Positions 46,851 to 55,956 of a DNA stretch of 64,000 nucleotides are shown piece after piece. The translations under genes and the position numbers were made by a program. The stretch is from Bacteroidota bacterium (GTDB lineage: Bacteria; Bacteroidota; Bacteroidia; Bacteroidales; JAADJA01). The notes beneath the pieces are model-generated. The model did not search any database, was not told the origin of the DNA, and worked only from the letters and a program-made list of their open reading frames with translations. The stretch is taken from the NCBI GenBank assembly GCA_020444515.1, contig JAHLKX010000001.1:558001-622000 (forward strand). The letters run 5' to 3'. Within the stretch, counting starts at the first letter, position 1, and each line of letters begins with the position of its first letter.

Positions 46851-49418
46851 TTAGCGGTTTATGATAACCTTCCGAACCACTGTTTCATAACCTGATTGAA
46901 GTTTAATAAAATACGTACCTTTTTCAAGGGATGAAACATCCATGGTAACACTTTCTTCATTTATAAATTCAACATGCAGCGTTTCCCCGAGTAGGTTGGT
47001 GATAATGACTTGTTCAAATCCTTCAACATGATCCAGAATTATTTTATGATTTGCCGGATTGGGATAAATTCTGATTTCATCTTCGTTAATAGAAGGCTGT
47101 CCTGTCAAACTTTCAACTGTAATATAATCATTTTTGATGATCGTATTTGATCCGGCCATGTTTTCTGCCACCAGCATAGCACCATAAATTCCTGCATTAT
47201 TATAAGTTACGCTGGGGTTCTGTTCATTAGATGATGAGGGTATTCCTCCTTCAAATGTCCATTCCCAGGCAGTAGGATTATTGAGGGTCAGATCCGTAAA
47301 TTGAACTACCTCCCCTTCCAAAATAGTTGTTGCACTGGCTGTAAAGTCAGCTACCGGGGGCAGGAGTTCCATTTCACAACTCACATTGGCCATCCAGCCA
47401 GGTTCTGTTACCGACTGATCCGAATGAAAAACAAATGTTAAAGCACCTTCTTCGTTGGTTGCCACGACTGTCCCTGGAGAATCGGTCCCGCAATATTCTC
47501 CGATGAGTGTTGCTGATGTTGAGCTACCATCATAAATCTGTAACCAGTCATAATCGCAATTATTTTCATATTCAACATTGAAGGAAGTAAATTCTATTTT
47601 TACCTTACCGCCAGATTCTCCTGGCAGAAATATCATTGTATAGTCTTCGTTGTCAGCATAATTGTTGTCCGATCCCCCTGAATCGTAAAAAACACCAGTA
47701 CAGGTAGTAACCGTTGTGGTTTGCATGTTAAACTCTGTAGTAACGTTGATAAAATCTTCTTTGGTGATGGTTAGGGTATTGGTGCCATCAGAAACAGTGA
47801 GTGAAACATCAAAGCTTCCCTCCTCTTCATAGAGAATACCTGATGGGTTTTGTTCTGAGGATAAGGCTGGATTGCCACCTTCAAAAGCCCATTCCCAACT
47901 GATGGGCGAACCAAATGATTCATCGGTAAAGTCAACGGTTGATCCAATGGGTATCTGTGTGTCGCTGGCAGTAAAATCCACGATCAGATCCCCCGCCGAT
48001 AGCTGCACATCAAGTACAGTGAGCTCGCGGTTTTCAACCTGAACGTTTTCAATGGTTTGCGGATAATAACCATCTGCAGCGAAGGTGATATCGTAACTCC
48101 CCTCATACAGTGGTCTGAAGTATTTTCCAGTGGCCGGGTAGGAATAAACCCAGGAACTATCTTCATCATGGCCATTGATATAAATTTCGGCATACAACGG
48201 ATCACCTGTTGCAGCATCGGTGATGGTACCACTAACCCCAAATAGGGTTTGTTCCATATAATTCAGCAGCGACCTGTAATTGTATTCCCAAAAGTCAGGC
48301 AACTGGTTCGCGGGTGGAAGTTTTACATCTGAAATTTCAAGGGTGTATTCCCGGCATTGGTGGAAAAAATTCATGTAATCCTGCCGACCACCACTAATGG
48401 TATACCAGGCATATCCATTGGTAATGCCATCATCAAATCCGTTAAGATATCCGTTCGGTGAATACAACTGGGCGGTATCGGCATATTCATGACAAACAAA
48501 CTGCCACCAGTCATCATCGGGGTGAAGATCGGGCCAGGTATCCCATGGATAGTTACAAACCTCTGCCCCACCATGAATATTGGTGGACAATACAAACTGA
48601 TGGTCTTCAGCAAACTGCATAAAATGAACCGTTTCAGTTTGCCATGCATTTCCATCGGGATGGGGACCGTCTTCCGGATCGGGGTAGTTACGGTTCATAT
48701 CAACGCCATTGGCATTGTATCGTGTTGCACCATAAACGGTATTGTTTCCTCCGGCAAAAGTACCATCCGGGTTGGCCAGTGGATTGATCCAAATGTCGAG
48801 GTTATTGACCAGGTTATCTACCTCAGGATCGGAACCATAATTGGATAAGAGGTAATCGATCAATCTTAACATGAGCACGTATCCGGTTAACTCATCGCCA
48901 TGAATGGAGGAAGTATATAAAAACTGGGCTTCCCCTTCATCCTGGCCAATGTTATCAGAAATTCTGGCACATAAGAGTGCTCTGCCTTCAATTGATTGCC
49001 CGATACTGAACACTTCGCACAGATCGGGATAATCTGTTTGGAATTGATACATCATATCCAAATAAGCCTGGTAGGTTGGGTAAAAATCCCAATCATTGAT
49101 GGATTTGAGATTTACGTTATCCATCATGGTGGGTGGATAAAGCATACTGGGAGGTGTCAAGACTTCAAAATCCAGGTTATAGGTGATGAAATTTTCGAAT
49201 TCCATTTCATTGGCATAGGCCGTAACGTTCAATTGATCCACATCATCAATTGAAATGATTTTGGAAAGTGCATCCAGTGTTTTTATGCCTGGATTTTTAA
49301 ACTGAAAATAAACCTCACTCCTATTCTCGAAAAGGCGTGCTTGATTTTTATGTGAAACCTGCGCTGTTGTTGTAAAGGCTACCAGAACAATAAAGGAAAT
49401 CAAGAAGATGTTTTTCAT
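46851..49418 (-). CDS. M14 family zinc carboxypeptidase with PKD and CUB-like domains and T9SS sorting domain
   Basis: SIHGDELTGYVLMLRLIDYLL; WINPLANPDGTFAGGN; two PKD segments; CUB-like region YDWLQIYDGSSTSATLIGEYCG; C-terminal IRIYPNPANHKIIL...GTYFIKLQSGYETVVRKVIINR. Confidence 0.9.
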   Translation of the reverse strand: MKNIFLISFIVLVAFTTTAQVSHKNQARLFENRSEVYFQFKNPGIKTLDALSKIISIDDVDQLNVTAYANEMEFENFITYNLDFEVLTPPSMLYPPTMMDNVNLKSINDWDFYPTYQAYLDMMYQFQTDYPDLCEVFSIGQSIEGRALLCARISDNIGQDEGEAQFLYTSSIHGDELTGYVLMLRLIDYLLSNYGSDPEVDNLVNNLDIWINPLANPDGTFAGGNNTVYGATRYNANGVDMNRNYPDPEDGPHPDGNAWQTETVHFMQFAEDHQFVLSTNIHGGAEVCNYPWDTWPDLHPDDDWWQFVCHEYADTAQLYSPNGYLNGFDDGITNGYAWYTISGGRQDYMNFFHQCREYTLEISDVKLPPANQLPDFWEYNYRSLLNYMEQTLFGVSGTITDAATGDPLYAEIYINGHDEDSSWVYSYPATGKYFRPLYEGSYDITFAADGYYPQTIENVQVENRELTVLDVQLSAGDLIVDFTASDTQIPIGSTVDFTDESFGSPISWEWAFEGGNPALSSEQNPSGILYEEEGSFDVSLTVSDGTNTLTITKEDFINVTTEFNMQTTTVTTCTGVFYDSGGSDNNYADNEDYTMIFLPGESGGKVKIEFTSFNVEYENNCDYDWLQIYDGSSTSATLIGEYCGTDSPGTVVATNEEGALTFVFHSDQSVTEPGWMANVSCEMELLPPVADFTASATTILEGEVVQFTDLTLNNPTAWEWTFEGGIPSSSNEQNPSVTYNNAGIYGAMLVAENMAGSNTIIKNDYITVESLTGQPSINEDEIRIYPNPANHKIILDHVEGFEQVIITNLLGETLHVEFINEESVTMDVSSLEKGTYFIKLQSGYETVVRKVIINR

Positions 49419-49559
49419 AGATATATTCTAAAATGGTGGACAAAACTATAAAATTTTACCCTTAAAAAAGTTCAATGTAATGACATATCTGAACTTTAAT
49501 TGGTTGCGCTTACAACAAGGTTTATTGAAGTGAATGAGGAATTGTAATTGAATGGGATA

Positions 49560-50108
49560 TTAGCTCTTGAACATGCGGAGATAATGGAGGATTTGGAGTA
49601 TGTATTCTTCCTCCATGGCGTCTTTGTCCATTTTGATCATCATATCCAGCGCTGGTTGTGTAAATTCTAATTCAGGCCCCACCTTGAATTTCGACTTTGA
49701 AAGCCCTGTGATATAGCGGTTGATATATACATTTTCGAGGGTCAGGTCAATAAGGATATCAAACTCCTTGTCAATAAATGTTTTGATATAATCGTTTTTA
49801 GGGCCACCATACCAGTTCAGGTCTTTCCTTGAAAAATAATAACCGGCATTGGCTGCAACACAATAATTGGGGATGTCATTGCGATCGACAAAGCCAATGG
49901 CCAGAACTTGTTTTTTAGTGGAGGTTAGCGCCTTCGTGAGATCCTTGATGGCATTGAAGACCTTTTCGCTGTTAACTTTATAAACAATGCCTATTTGAAC
50001 GGCTTCATCAAGATTAACGAGCTTTTTATGTCTCGAAAATTTTTTCAGCTGACGGTTGAGGATCCAATCCCCGAATCTTCGTTTAATATTTTCAATAACC
50101 CCTGCCAT
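49560..50108 (-). CDS. DUF6913-like protein
   Basis: VQIGIVYKVNSEKVFNAIKDLTKALTSTKKQVLAIGFVDRNDIPNYCVAANAGYYFSRKDLNWYG typical of this Bacteroidota family. Confidence 0.65.
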   Translation of the reverse strand: MAGVIENIKRRFGDWILNRQLKKFSRHKKLVNLDEAVQIGIVYKVNSEKVFNAIKDLTKALTSTKKQVLAIGFVDRNDIPNYCVAANAGYYFSRKDLNWYGGPKNDYIKTFIDKEFDILIDLTLENVYINRYITGLSKSKFKVGPELEFTQPALDMMIKMDKDAMEEEYILQILHYLRMFKS

Positions 50109-50139
50109 GCTTTACCACTCAATCATTATAGAGTTCGGA

Positions 50140-50682
50140 TTAAGATTCTTTTTCATTTTTCAGGCACTTGATGACTTTTCCAATATACATGCGATGGTAA
50201 TCTTTATTTGGATAATTACGCTGTATGAGCCGGTCAACAAAATGCTCAGGCCGGATATCATCAAAATAGATTTTTTTACATTCAAGCACCAGTCGCGCTT
50301 GTTCAAAATAAATGTTGCCGAGATCGGTTTCACGCACAATGAGGCCTGTGTCTTTGATTTTATCATGGTTTATACCCGAGTGGGTGCCACAATAGGTCAG
50401 GATATTTTTATGTTTTCGATCAAAAAAGCAAAGGGTATAAAAATCATTACGCTCAGCAAAGTCATATGTATAACGTTGTGGCCTGATAAAAATAGTTGTA
50501 ACAGGTAGGTTCCATAAGTATCCGAAACCACCCCAGGCAGCCGTCATGGTATTGAATGATTTGGCATTGCCAGCCGTGATGAGCATCCATTGTTTTCCAA
50601 TGAGATGGAAGGGGTTTTCTTCTATTTTGTTGACGCTAAACTCTTTAAACATATTTTGTTGGATTCCATTTGCAAAAGTCAA
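50140..50682 (-). CDS. Flavin reductase family protein
   Basis: WMLITAGNAKSFNTMTAAWGGFGYLWNLPVTTIFIRPQRYTYDFAERNDFYTLCFFD. Confidence 0.85.
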   Translation of the reverse strand: MTFANGIQQNMFKEFSVNKIEENPFHLIGKQWMLITAGNAKSFNTMTAAWGGFGYLWNLPVTTIFIRPQRYTYDFAERNDFYTLCFFDRKHKNILTYCGTHSGINHDKIKDTGLIVRETDLGNIYFEQARLVLECKKIYFDDIRPEHFVDRLIQRNYPNKDYHRMYIGKVIKCLKNEKES

Positions 50683-50748
50683 ACATACAAAAAAAACCCA
50701 AACCGGGTTTGAATATTGTAGGATTAACTGATATATTGATGCTGCCGT

Positions 50749-51969
50749 TTATTGGGGTTCGTTCGGACAAAGTACATTGAATAATTTAACCACCAGTTCA
50801 AAGACCTCCCTTTGAGTTGTGATTTCTCCATTAAAAGCTTGCAAGAGGGCTTCACATTGAAGAAAATAAGGCATCAAAACCTCGTTCAGATTTTTATCGG
50901 TCACCGCTATATGCACATCATCTTCTAATTTAACTGTGTACAATATAAAATCATAGGTATTGGTTTCCTGGTTAAAGAGTCCCTTTTCAATACCTTTAGC
51001 CTCCCGGTAAAAGTCATAAAGTTTCATTCGTCCGTCAATTTTGCGCCAGACATGCTGTTTTCCTGCACCCGGACGCGAGGGATCCATAGGGATCAAATCA
51101 AACGTTTGCCCATTGATGCTAAAAGTTGGATAATTTTCACATTCACTGCGACCCAGGATGGAATAAACACGTCCATCAGGTGTGGTATATCGGATCCCAT
51201 TCACAATGCCTGATATCCTCCTGATTTCAATAGCCATACTGGGGATGGTATCTCCCTTTACATTGATGAGGTAATCCCTGCATTTATTCGACTTTCCTTT
51301 TGCCATTGCATTGCAATTGGCATTATAAACTTTGATCATATTGTCCAACTCTTCAAGTGAAAACTTGCCGTAGTAACCTGATCGAAATCCTTCACAATTT
51401 ACAAGGGAAGGCAGCAGGTAGCGTTTTATATCCCGTTTTTTTCGAATGCGATGCATTTGGTTATTCATCACGATGTATTTCCGGGTTTCCGTTTCAGGCA
51501 TATTTTGATCGTACCAGGCTGTTTCCGTGAAGTCCTGAACAAACAATTGAATGGGTCCATCCACTTTTTTCCAATAATATTTTTGTCTGCCCTTTTTTAT
51601 GGTCAACAGATCATATGTTCGACCATTAAGGGAAAAGGCTGTCACTCCAGCATCTTTTATACATTCAATGGTTTTCCCGGTTCCCGCCATGTCATACCAT
51701 TTGATTATTTCGCAGTTATTACTGGAGTAATACAGGATATGGGTACAAAAAGTGGTATCCTGATTCTGGACAAAAAAATCGAGGTTCTTTTTTTGCTGAC
51801 CATGAACCGGAACGAAAATAAAAAACAGGATGGCAATTAAGATCGCAAGAGACAATTCAATTTTTTGAAATCCTAAAATTATGAATTTCCGGTGGTCAAA
51901 ATGTTCTAATGAATCGTTATGGAACATGGTCATTAAAATTCCTGAATTCTGGCACCAACTTAAAAACAC
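50749..51969 (-). CDS. Hypothetical secreted protein with internally duplicated domain
   Basis: Two similar blocks FSLNGRTYDLLTIKKGRQKYYWKKVDGPIQLF and FSINGQTFDLIPMDPSRPGAGKQHVWRKIDGRMKLY. Confidence 0.68.
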   Translation of the reverse strand: MFLSWCQNSGILMTMFHNDSLEHFDHRKFIILGFQKIELSLAILIAILFFIFVPVHGQQKKNLDFFVQNQDTTFCTHILYYSSNNCEIIKWYDMAGTGKTIECIKDAGVTAFSLNGRTYDLLTIKKGRQKYYWKKVDGPIQLFVQDFTETAWYDQNMPETETRKYIVMNNQMHRIRKKRDIKRYLLPSLVNCEGFRSGYYGKFSLEELDNMIKVYNANCNAMAKGKSNKCRDYLINVKGDTIPSMAIEIRRISGIVNGIRYTTPDGRVYSILGRSECENYPTFSINGQTFDLIPMDPSRPGAGKQHVWRKIDGRMKLYDFYREAKGIEKGLFNQETNTYDFILYTVKLEDDVHIAVTDKNLNEVLMPYFLQCEALLQAFNGEITTQREVFELVVKLFNVLCPNEPQ

Positions 51970-52102
51970 CCCTAAAAATAATAATAATTATTTGTCATGG
52001 TTTTTGAAATATCCAAAGGAATTTAAAATGATGCAATTTCATATTCAATATCAGGTTGATCTGAAAAAATAATTACTTTTGACATTTAAAGGATAATCTG
52101 GC

Positions 52103-54265
52103 ATGGCGGTAAAAGTTACGCGAAAAATACCCCGTTTTTATGGGTTCAGAATTTACTTTTCTGCGTCTGTGTTATACTATTGGCTGGTATTGCCCTTTTT
52201 ATTGATCCTTACCATCAAGTATGCCCCGGAATTACAAAGGAGGAGTCAGGAACGATCACAATCGCATATCAGTGATACCCTCATTCAACCTGATACGCTG
52301 CGACAAATATTTAATCTTACCGTTCCTGACAGTATCAGAGCCATGACGGGTATGCGTGGAGATACACTACCGGAAGACAGCGATCCCGATATCATGATTA
52401 CACCCAATCAAGGAATTGTTTTAAACCAGGATCGGAATCAGACCGACACCGCTTCCAACAATGGAAGCCAGATAGGAAAAGCCTTTAACATCCTGTTTAA
52501 TTTCTTACTTGTTAGTTTTTTTCTTGGATTCGTCTTCAATCTGCCTTTTAAACGATATTTTGCAAGGAAACGAAAACACAAACCCATCAGCCCCAAACTT
52601 TTTAAATTCACCAAACGATTTTTATTGAAATCACCCCAGATCAATGCCGCCATCCTGGGCCTGGCTTTTTTGGGCAGCCACATTTTCATGCTGGTTAAAT
52701 TGTTTACAGATCAAACATTTGAGGATGATCTTGAACGCACCCTTTATGTGCACCTCTTTTATATTTCACTTACAGCATCCATATTGTCACTGCTTTTTGT
52801 TTATTACTGGGAAAAACACCGGGTGCACATCCGTTATATTGAACATATTTTCACTGCTGAGGAGTTGCGTAAACGGATCTTTAACATCAAGGTTGGCAGA
52901 ATCCGAAACCGGATGTTTATTTCATCAGCCATGACCACATTGCTGCCATTAACCATTGTGATCTTTTACCTTTTCCTGAGTATAACTTATCTGCGCGATC
53001 TGAATATTGATGAATATACCGATGAACAGCGCAATATACTTTTTGGTGATTATCAAAGATTTCGGACCATGTTTGGAGGAGGTGATGCGGAGTTGAACAT
53101 GCCTGGTTGGCTATTTTACATCAACGCCATCAACAGTTTCTTTATGTTTATCGGCATTTATAGCAGTGTATTTATTGCTTTCATCTATATTTTATTTCTG
53201 GTTAAATGGACTACCCAGGACATCGTTCATCCTGTAAAAGAGCTTTTGCAAAACATGCGGCTGACCGGCCAGGGAGAATTGAACAATTACAGTATCGTCA
53301 GGACCAACGATGAAATCGGTGAACTTACCGAGGGATACAATGAGATGACATCCCAGATTGGGGAGCATATTCAGAATATTTCCCGTATGACAGAAGCTTA
53401 CTCCTATTTTGTTCCACGCCAGTTTCTTGACTTTCTGGGCAAGAAAAGCTTTGTCGACATCCGGCTTGGCGACCAGGTAGAGAAAGAAATGACCGTGCTT
53501 TTTAGTGATATCAGATCGTTTACTGAGATATCGGAACAGATGACACCCAAGGAAAATTTTGATTTCATCAATTATTACCTCGGATATATGGAGCCAGTCA
53601 TCCGAAATAACAATGGTTTTATCGATAAATACATAGGCGACTCCATTATGGCCTTATTCAGTGAATCAGCAGAAGATGCAATCAATGCTTCCATTGAAAT
53701 GCGGATCAAACTTTCCCAATTCAATCAGGTGATGGATCAATTCGATAAACCGACGATCAATAGCGGGATTGGCATTCATTCAGGTTTACTGATGTTGGGA
53801 GTTGTTGGGGGAGAAGGAAGAATGGATGGAACAGTGATTTCGGATGCTGTTAACCTGGCGGCTCGGCTCGAAGGGCTTACCAAAGTGTATGGGAGTTCCA
53901 TTATAATCAGCCAGGATACGCTGATTAAATTAAATAATCCGGGTCAGTACAACTATCGGTTTCTTGATATTGTCAAAGTAAAAGGTAAAAAAGAAGCAGT
54001 TTATATTTTTGAGATCATCGATGGCGATCCTGAAGATATTCGTCAGATGAAAATTAAAACGAAAAACATTTTTGCTGAAGGCATCAATTTTTATAAATCA
54101 CAGCAATTTGCGAAAGCAAAAGAAAGTTTTGCTTCGGTATATGAACAAAATCCTGATGATAAAGCCGCTCATGAATACATCACCCGATGCACGAAATTCA
54201 TTGAACGGGGTGTTCCTGATGACTGGGATGGAATACGAACAATTGCATGGGATGAGAACAAATAG
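52103..54265 (+). CDS. Class III adenylate/guanylate cyclase with TM region and HAMP
   Basis: MTVLFSDIRSFTEISEQM, IDKYIGDSIMALF, VISDAVNLAARLEGLTKVYG; HAMP-like ELLQNMRLTGQGELNNYSIVRTNDEIGELTEGYNEM. Confidence 0.93.
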   Translation: MAVKVTRKIPRFYGFRIYFSASVLYYWLVLPFLLILTIKYAPELQRRSQERSQSHISDTLIQPDTLRQIFNLTVPDSIRAMTGMRGDTLPEDSDPDIMITPNQGIVLNQDRNQTDTASNNGSQIGKAFNILFNFLLVSFFLGFVFNLPFKRYFARKRKHKPISPKLFKFTKRFLLKSPQINAAILGLAFLGSHIFMLVKLFTDQTFEDDLERTLYVHLFYISLTASILSLLFVYYWEKHRVHIRYIEHIFTAEELRKRIFNIKVGRIRNRMFISSAMTTLLPLTIVIFYLFLSITYLRDLNIDEYTDEQRNILFGDYQRFRTMFGGGDAELNMPGWLFYINAINSFFMFIGIYSSVFIAFIYILFLVKWTTQDIVHPVKELLQNMRLTGQGELNNYSIVRTNDEIGELTEGYNEMTSQIGEHIQNISRMTEAYSYFVPRQFLDFLGKKSFVDIRLGDQVEKEMTVLFSDIRSFTEISEQMTPKENFDFINYYLGYMEPVIRNNNGFIDKYIGDSIMALFSESAEDAINASIEMRIKLSQFNQVMDQFDKPTINSGIGIHSGLLMLGVVGGEGRMDGTVISDAVNLAARLEGLTKVYGSSIIISQDTLIKLNNPGQYNYRFLDIVKVKGKKEAVYIFEIIDGDPEDIRQMKIKTKNIFAEGINFYKSQQFAKAKESFASVYEQNPDDKAAHEYITRCTKFIERGVPDDWDGIRTIAWDENK

Positions 54266-54309
54266 TTGATGCTTTCGTTTATACTAGTTAATAATGGATA
54301 AATTTTAAT

Positions 54310-54897
54310 ATGGATTATGAATCTCTGAGAGAACAAGTTCTGAATTGGCTCGAGAAGGAGTTAGACAAGAACCTTGCTTATCATTCGGTTGGACATACCA
54401 AAGACGTAATCAGAGCTGTAGAGCGTTTGGCCAAGATGGAAAATGTGAACGGGAAAGCCATGACTTTGCTCAAAACAGCTGCACTTTTTCATGATGTTGG
54501 TTTTACCAAGGTTTACGACGGCCATGAAGAAGCCTCCATAGAAATTGCAACTGAAATGCTACCAAAGTATGGGTATTCAGAAAATGATCTAGAACAGATC
54601 AAAGGGATGATACGGTCAACCCGAATACCCCAAAGCCCTCAAAATCATCTGGAAGAAATCATGGCTGATGCTGATTTGGATTATATCGGACGCGATGATT
54701 TATTTATGATTGGCCAGAAACTTCAATACGAATGGAATTATGTTGGAAAGATATCAAGCCTGCGTGAATGGCATGAAAAACAGCTTAGTTTTCTGAAGAA
54801 TCATTCATTCTTTACTCCTTCAGCACAAAAACTGAGAGAACGAAAAAAACAGAAAAACATAAAGGAGCTTGAAAATTTGCTTTGTCCAAAAAATTAA
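54310..54897 (+). CDS. HD-domain metal-dependent phosphohydrolase
   Basis: YHSVGHTKDVIRAVERLA, LLKTAALFHDVGF, GHEEASIEIA, DADLDYIG. Confidence 0.85.
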   Translation: MDYESLREQVLNWLEKELDKNLAYHSVGHTKDVIRAVERLAKMENVNGKAMTLLKTAALFHDVGFTKVYDGHEEASIEIATEMLPKYGYSENDLEQIKGMIRSTRIPQSPQNHLEEIMADADLDYIGRDDLFMIGQKLQYEWNYVGKISSLREWHEKQLSFLKNHSFFTPSAQKLRERKKQKNIKELENLLCPKN

Positions 54898-54972
54898 AAA
54901 CTTCTCCCCTTGCGAATAAAAAATTTCTATTTTTGTCTGAAATAATAACCTGCATCCAAATTTATAAAGTAT

Positions 54973-55809
54973 ATGGACACAAAAATGAATGACATAATCC
55001 TCGTCCCAACCGATTTTTCAGAGGTTTGTAACAATGCCATGAAACAGGCAGTGGAAGCCGCTAAATTCTTAAAACACAAAGTGGCCCTGCTTCATGTGGT
55101 TGATAAAAACACCAAAGCTCAGCTCAAAAAAGAGGGACAGGATGTCAATTCAATCGAGGGCAAACTGAATGCTCTGGCCGAAGAAATACGTAACGATCAT
55201 AACCTGGAGGTGGTCACCATTTCAAAAGAAGGAGATATTTTCACCACCATCGGTGAAGTAGCCAAAGATTTGGGAGCACATCTGATGTATCTCGGAACCC
55301 ACGGAAAAGTAGGAATGCAAAAACTAACTGGCAGTTTTGCTTTAAAGGTGGTGACCAGTTCACCGGTGCCGGTTGTTGTGGTTCAAAAACGACCTTTTGA
55401 TCAGGGATATAAAAAGATTGTTTTACCTATTACCAGCGATTCCGGTCCATGGGAAAAAACAAAGTGGGCCAGTTTTATTGCCAAGAATTTCGGAGCGGAA
55501 ATTCATGTTTATCAAATTAATGCTCCTGAATTGAATGAAGCTGTTACCATCATCACCAATCACTTCGATAAAGAAAACGTGAATTATAAGGTGGTAAAAA
55601 CCGATAGCAGTAATTTCTCCAAACAGGTTATTGACTACGCAACAGCCAATGTTGCAGATATGATTATGATCATGACCAATCCGGATAAGAGTTTTACCAA
55701 GTTCATCCTGGGAAGCTATGATGAGGAAATGATCTTTAACTCTTCCCAAATTCCTGTAATGTGTATCAATCCCCGCAAATATAACTGGGAAAAAATATTT
55801 AAATTGTAA
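54973..55809 (+). CDS. Universal stress protein (tandem UspA domains)
   Basis: IILVPTDFSEVCNNAMKQAVEAAKFLKHKVALLHVVD; HLMYLGTHGKVGMQKLTGSFALKVVTSSPVPVVVVQ; second Usp-like half. Confidence 0.9.
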   Translation: MDTKMNDIILVPTDFSEVCNNAMKQAVEAAKFLKHKVALLHVVDKNTKAQLKKEGQDVNSIEGKLNALAEEIRNDHNLEVVTISKEGDIFTTIGEVAKDLGAHLMYLGTHGKVGMQKLTGSFALKVVTSSPVPVVVVQKRPFDQGYKKIVLPITSDSGPWEKTKWASFIAKNFGAEIHVYQINAPELNEAVTIITNHFDKENVNYKVVKTDSSNFSKQVIDYATANVADMIMIMTNPDKSFTKFILGSYDEEMIFNSSQIPVMCINPRKYNWEKIFKL

Positions 55810-55834
55810 AACAAAAGCAAGACTTAATTATTTC

Positions 55835-55864
55835 AAAGCCAGGCCCTCAGGGTCTGGCTTTTTT
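55835..55864 (+). terminator. Rho-independent terminator of the usp gene
   Basis: AGCCAGGCCC-TCA-GGGTCTGGCT followed by T6. Confidence 0.85.
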
Positions 55865-55956
55865 GTTAAATGGATGTTAATTCTTTGGCCTGTTTTGCGG
55901 GAATTAATATATTGTGTTCCCTCTCATAACAATAATATTAATCAACAATTTCAATC

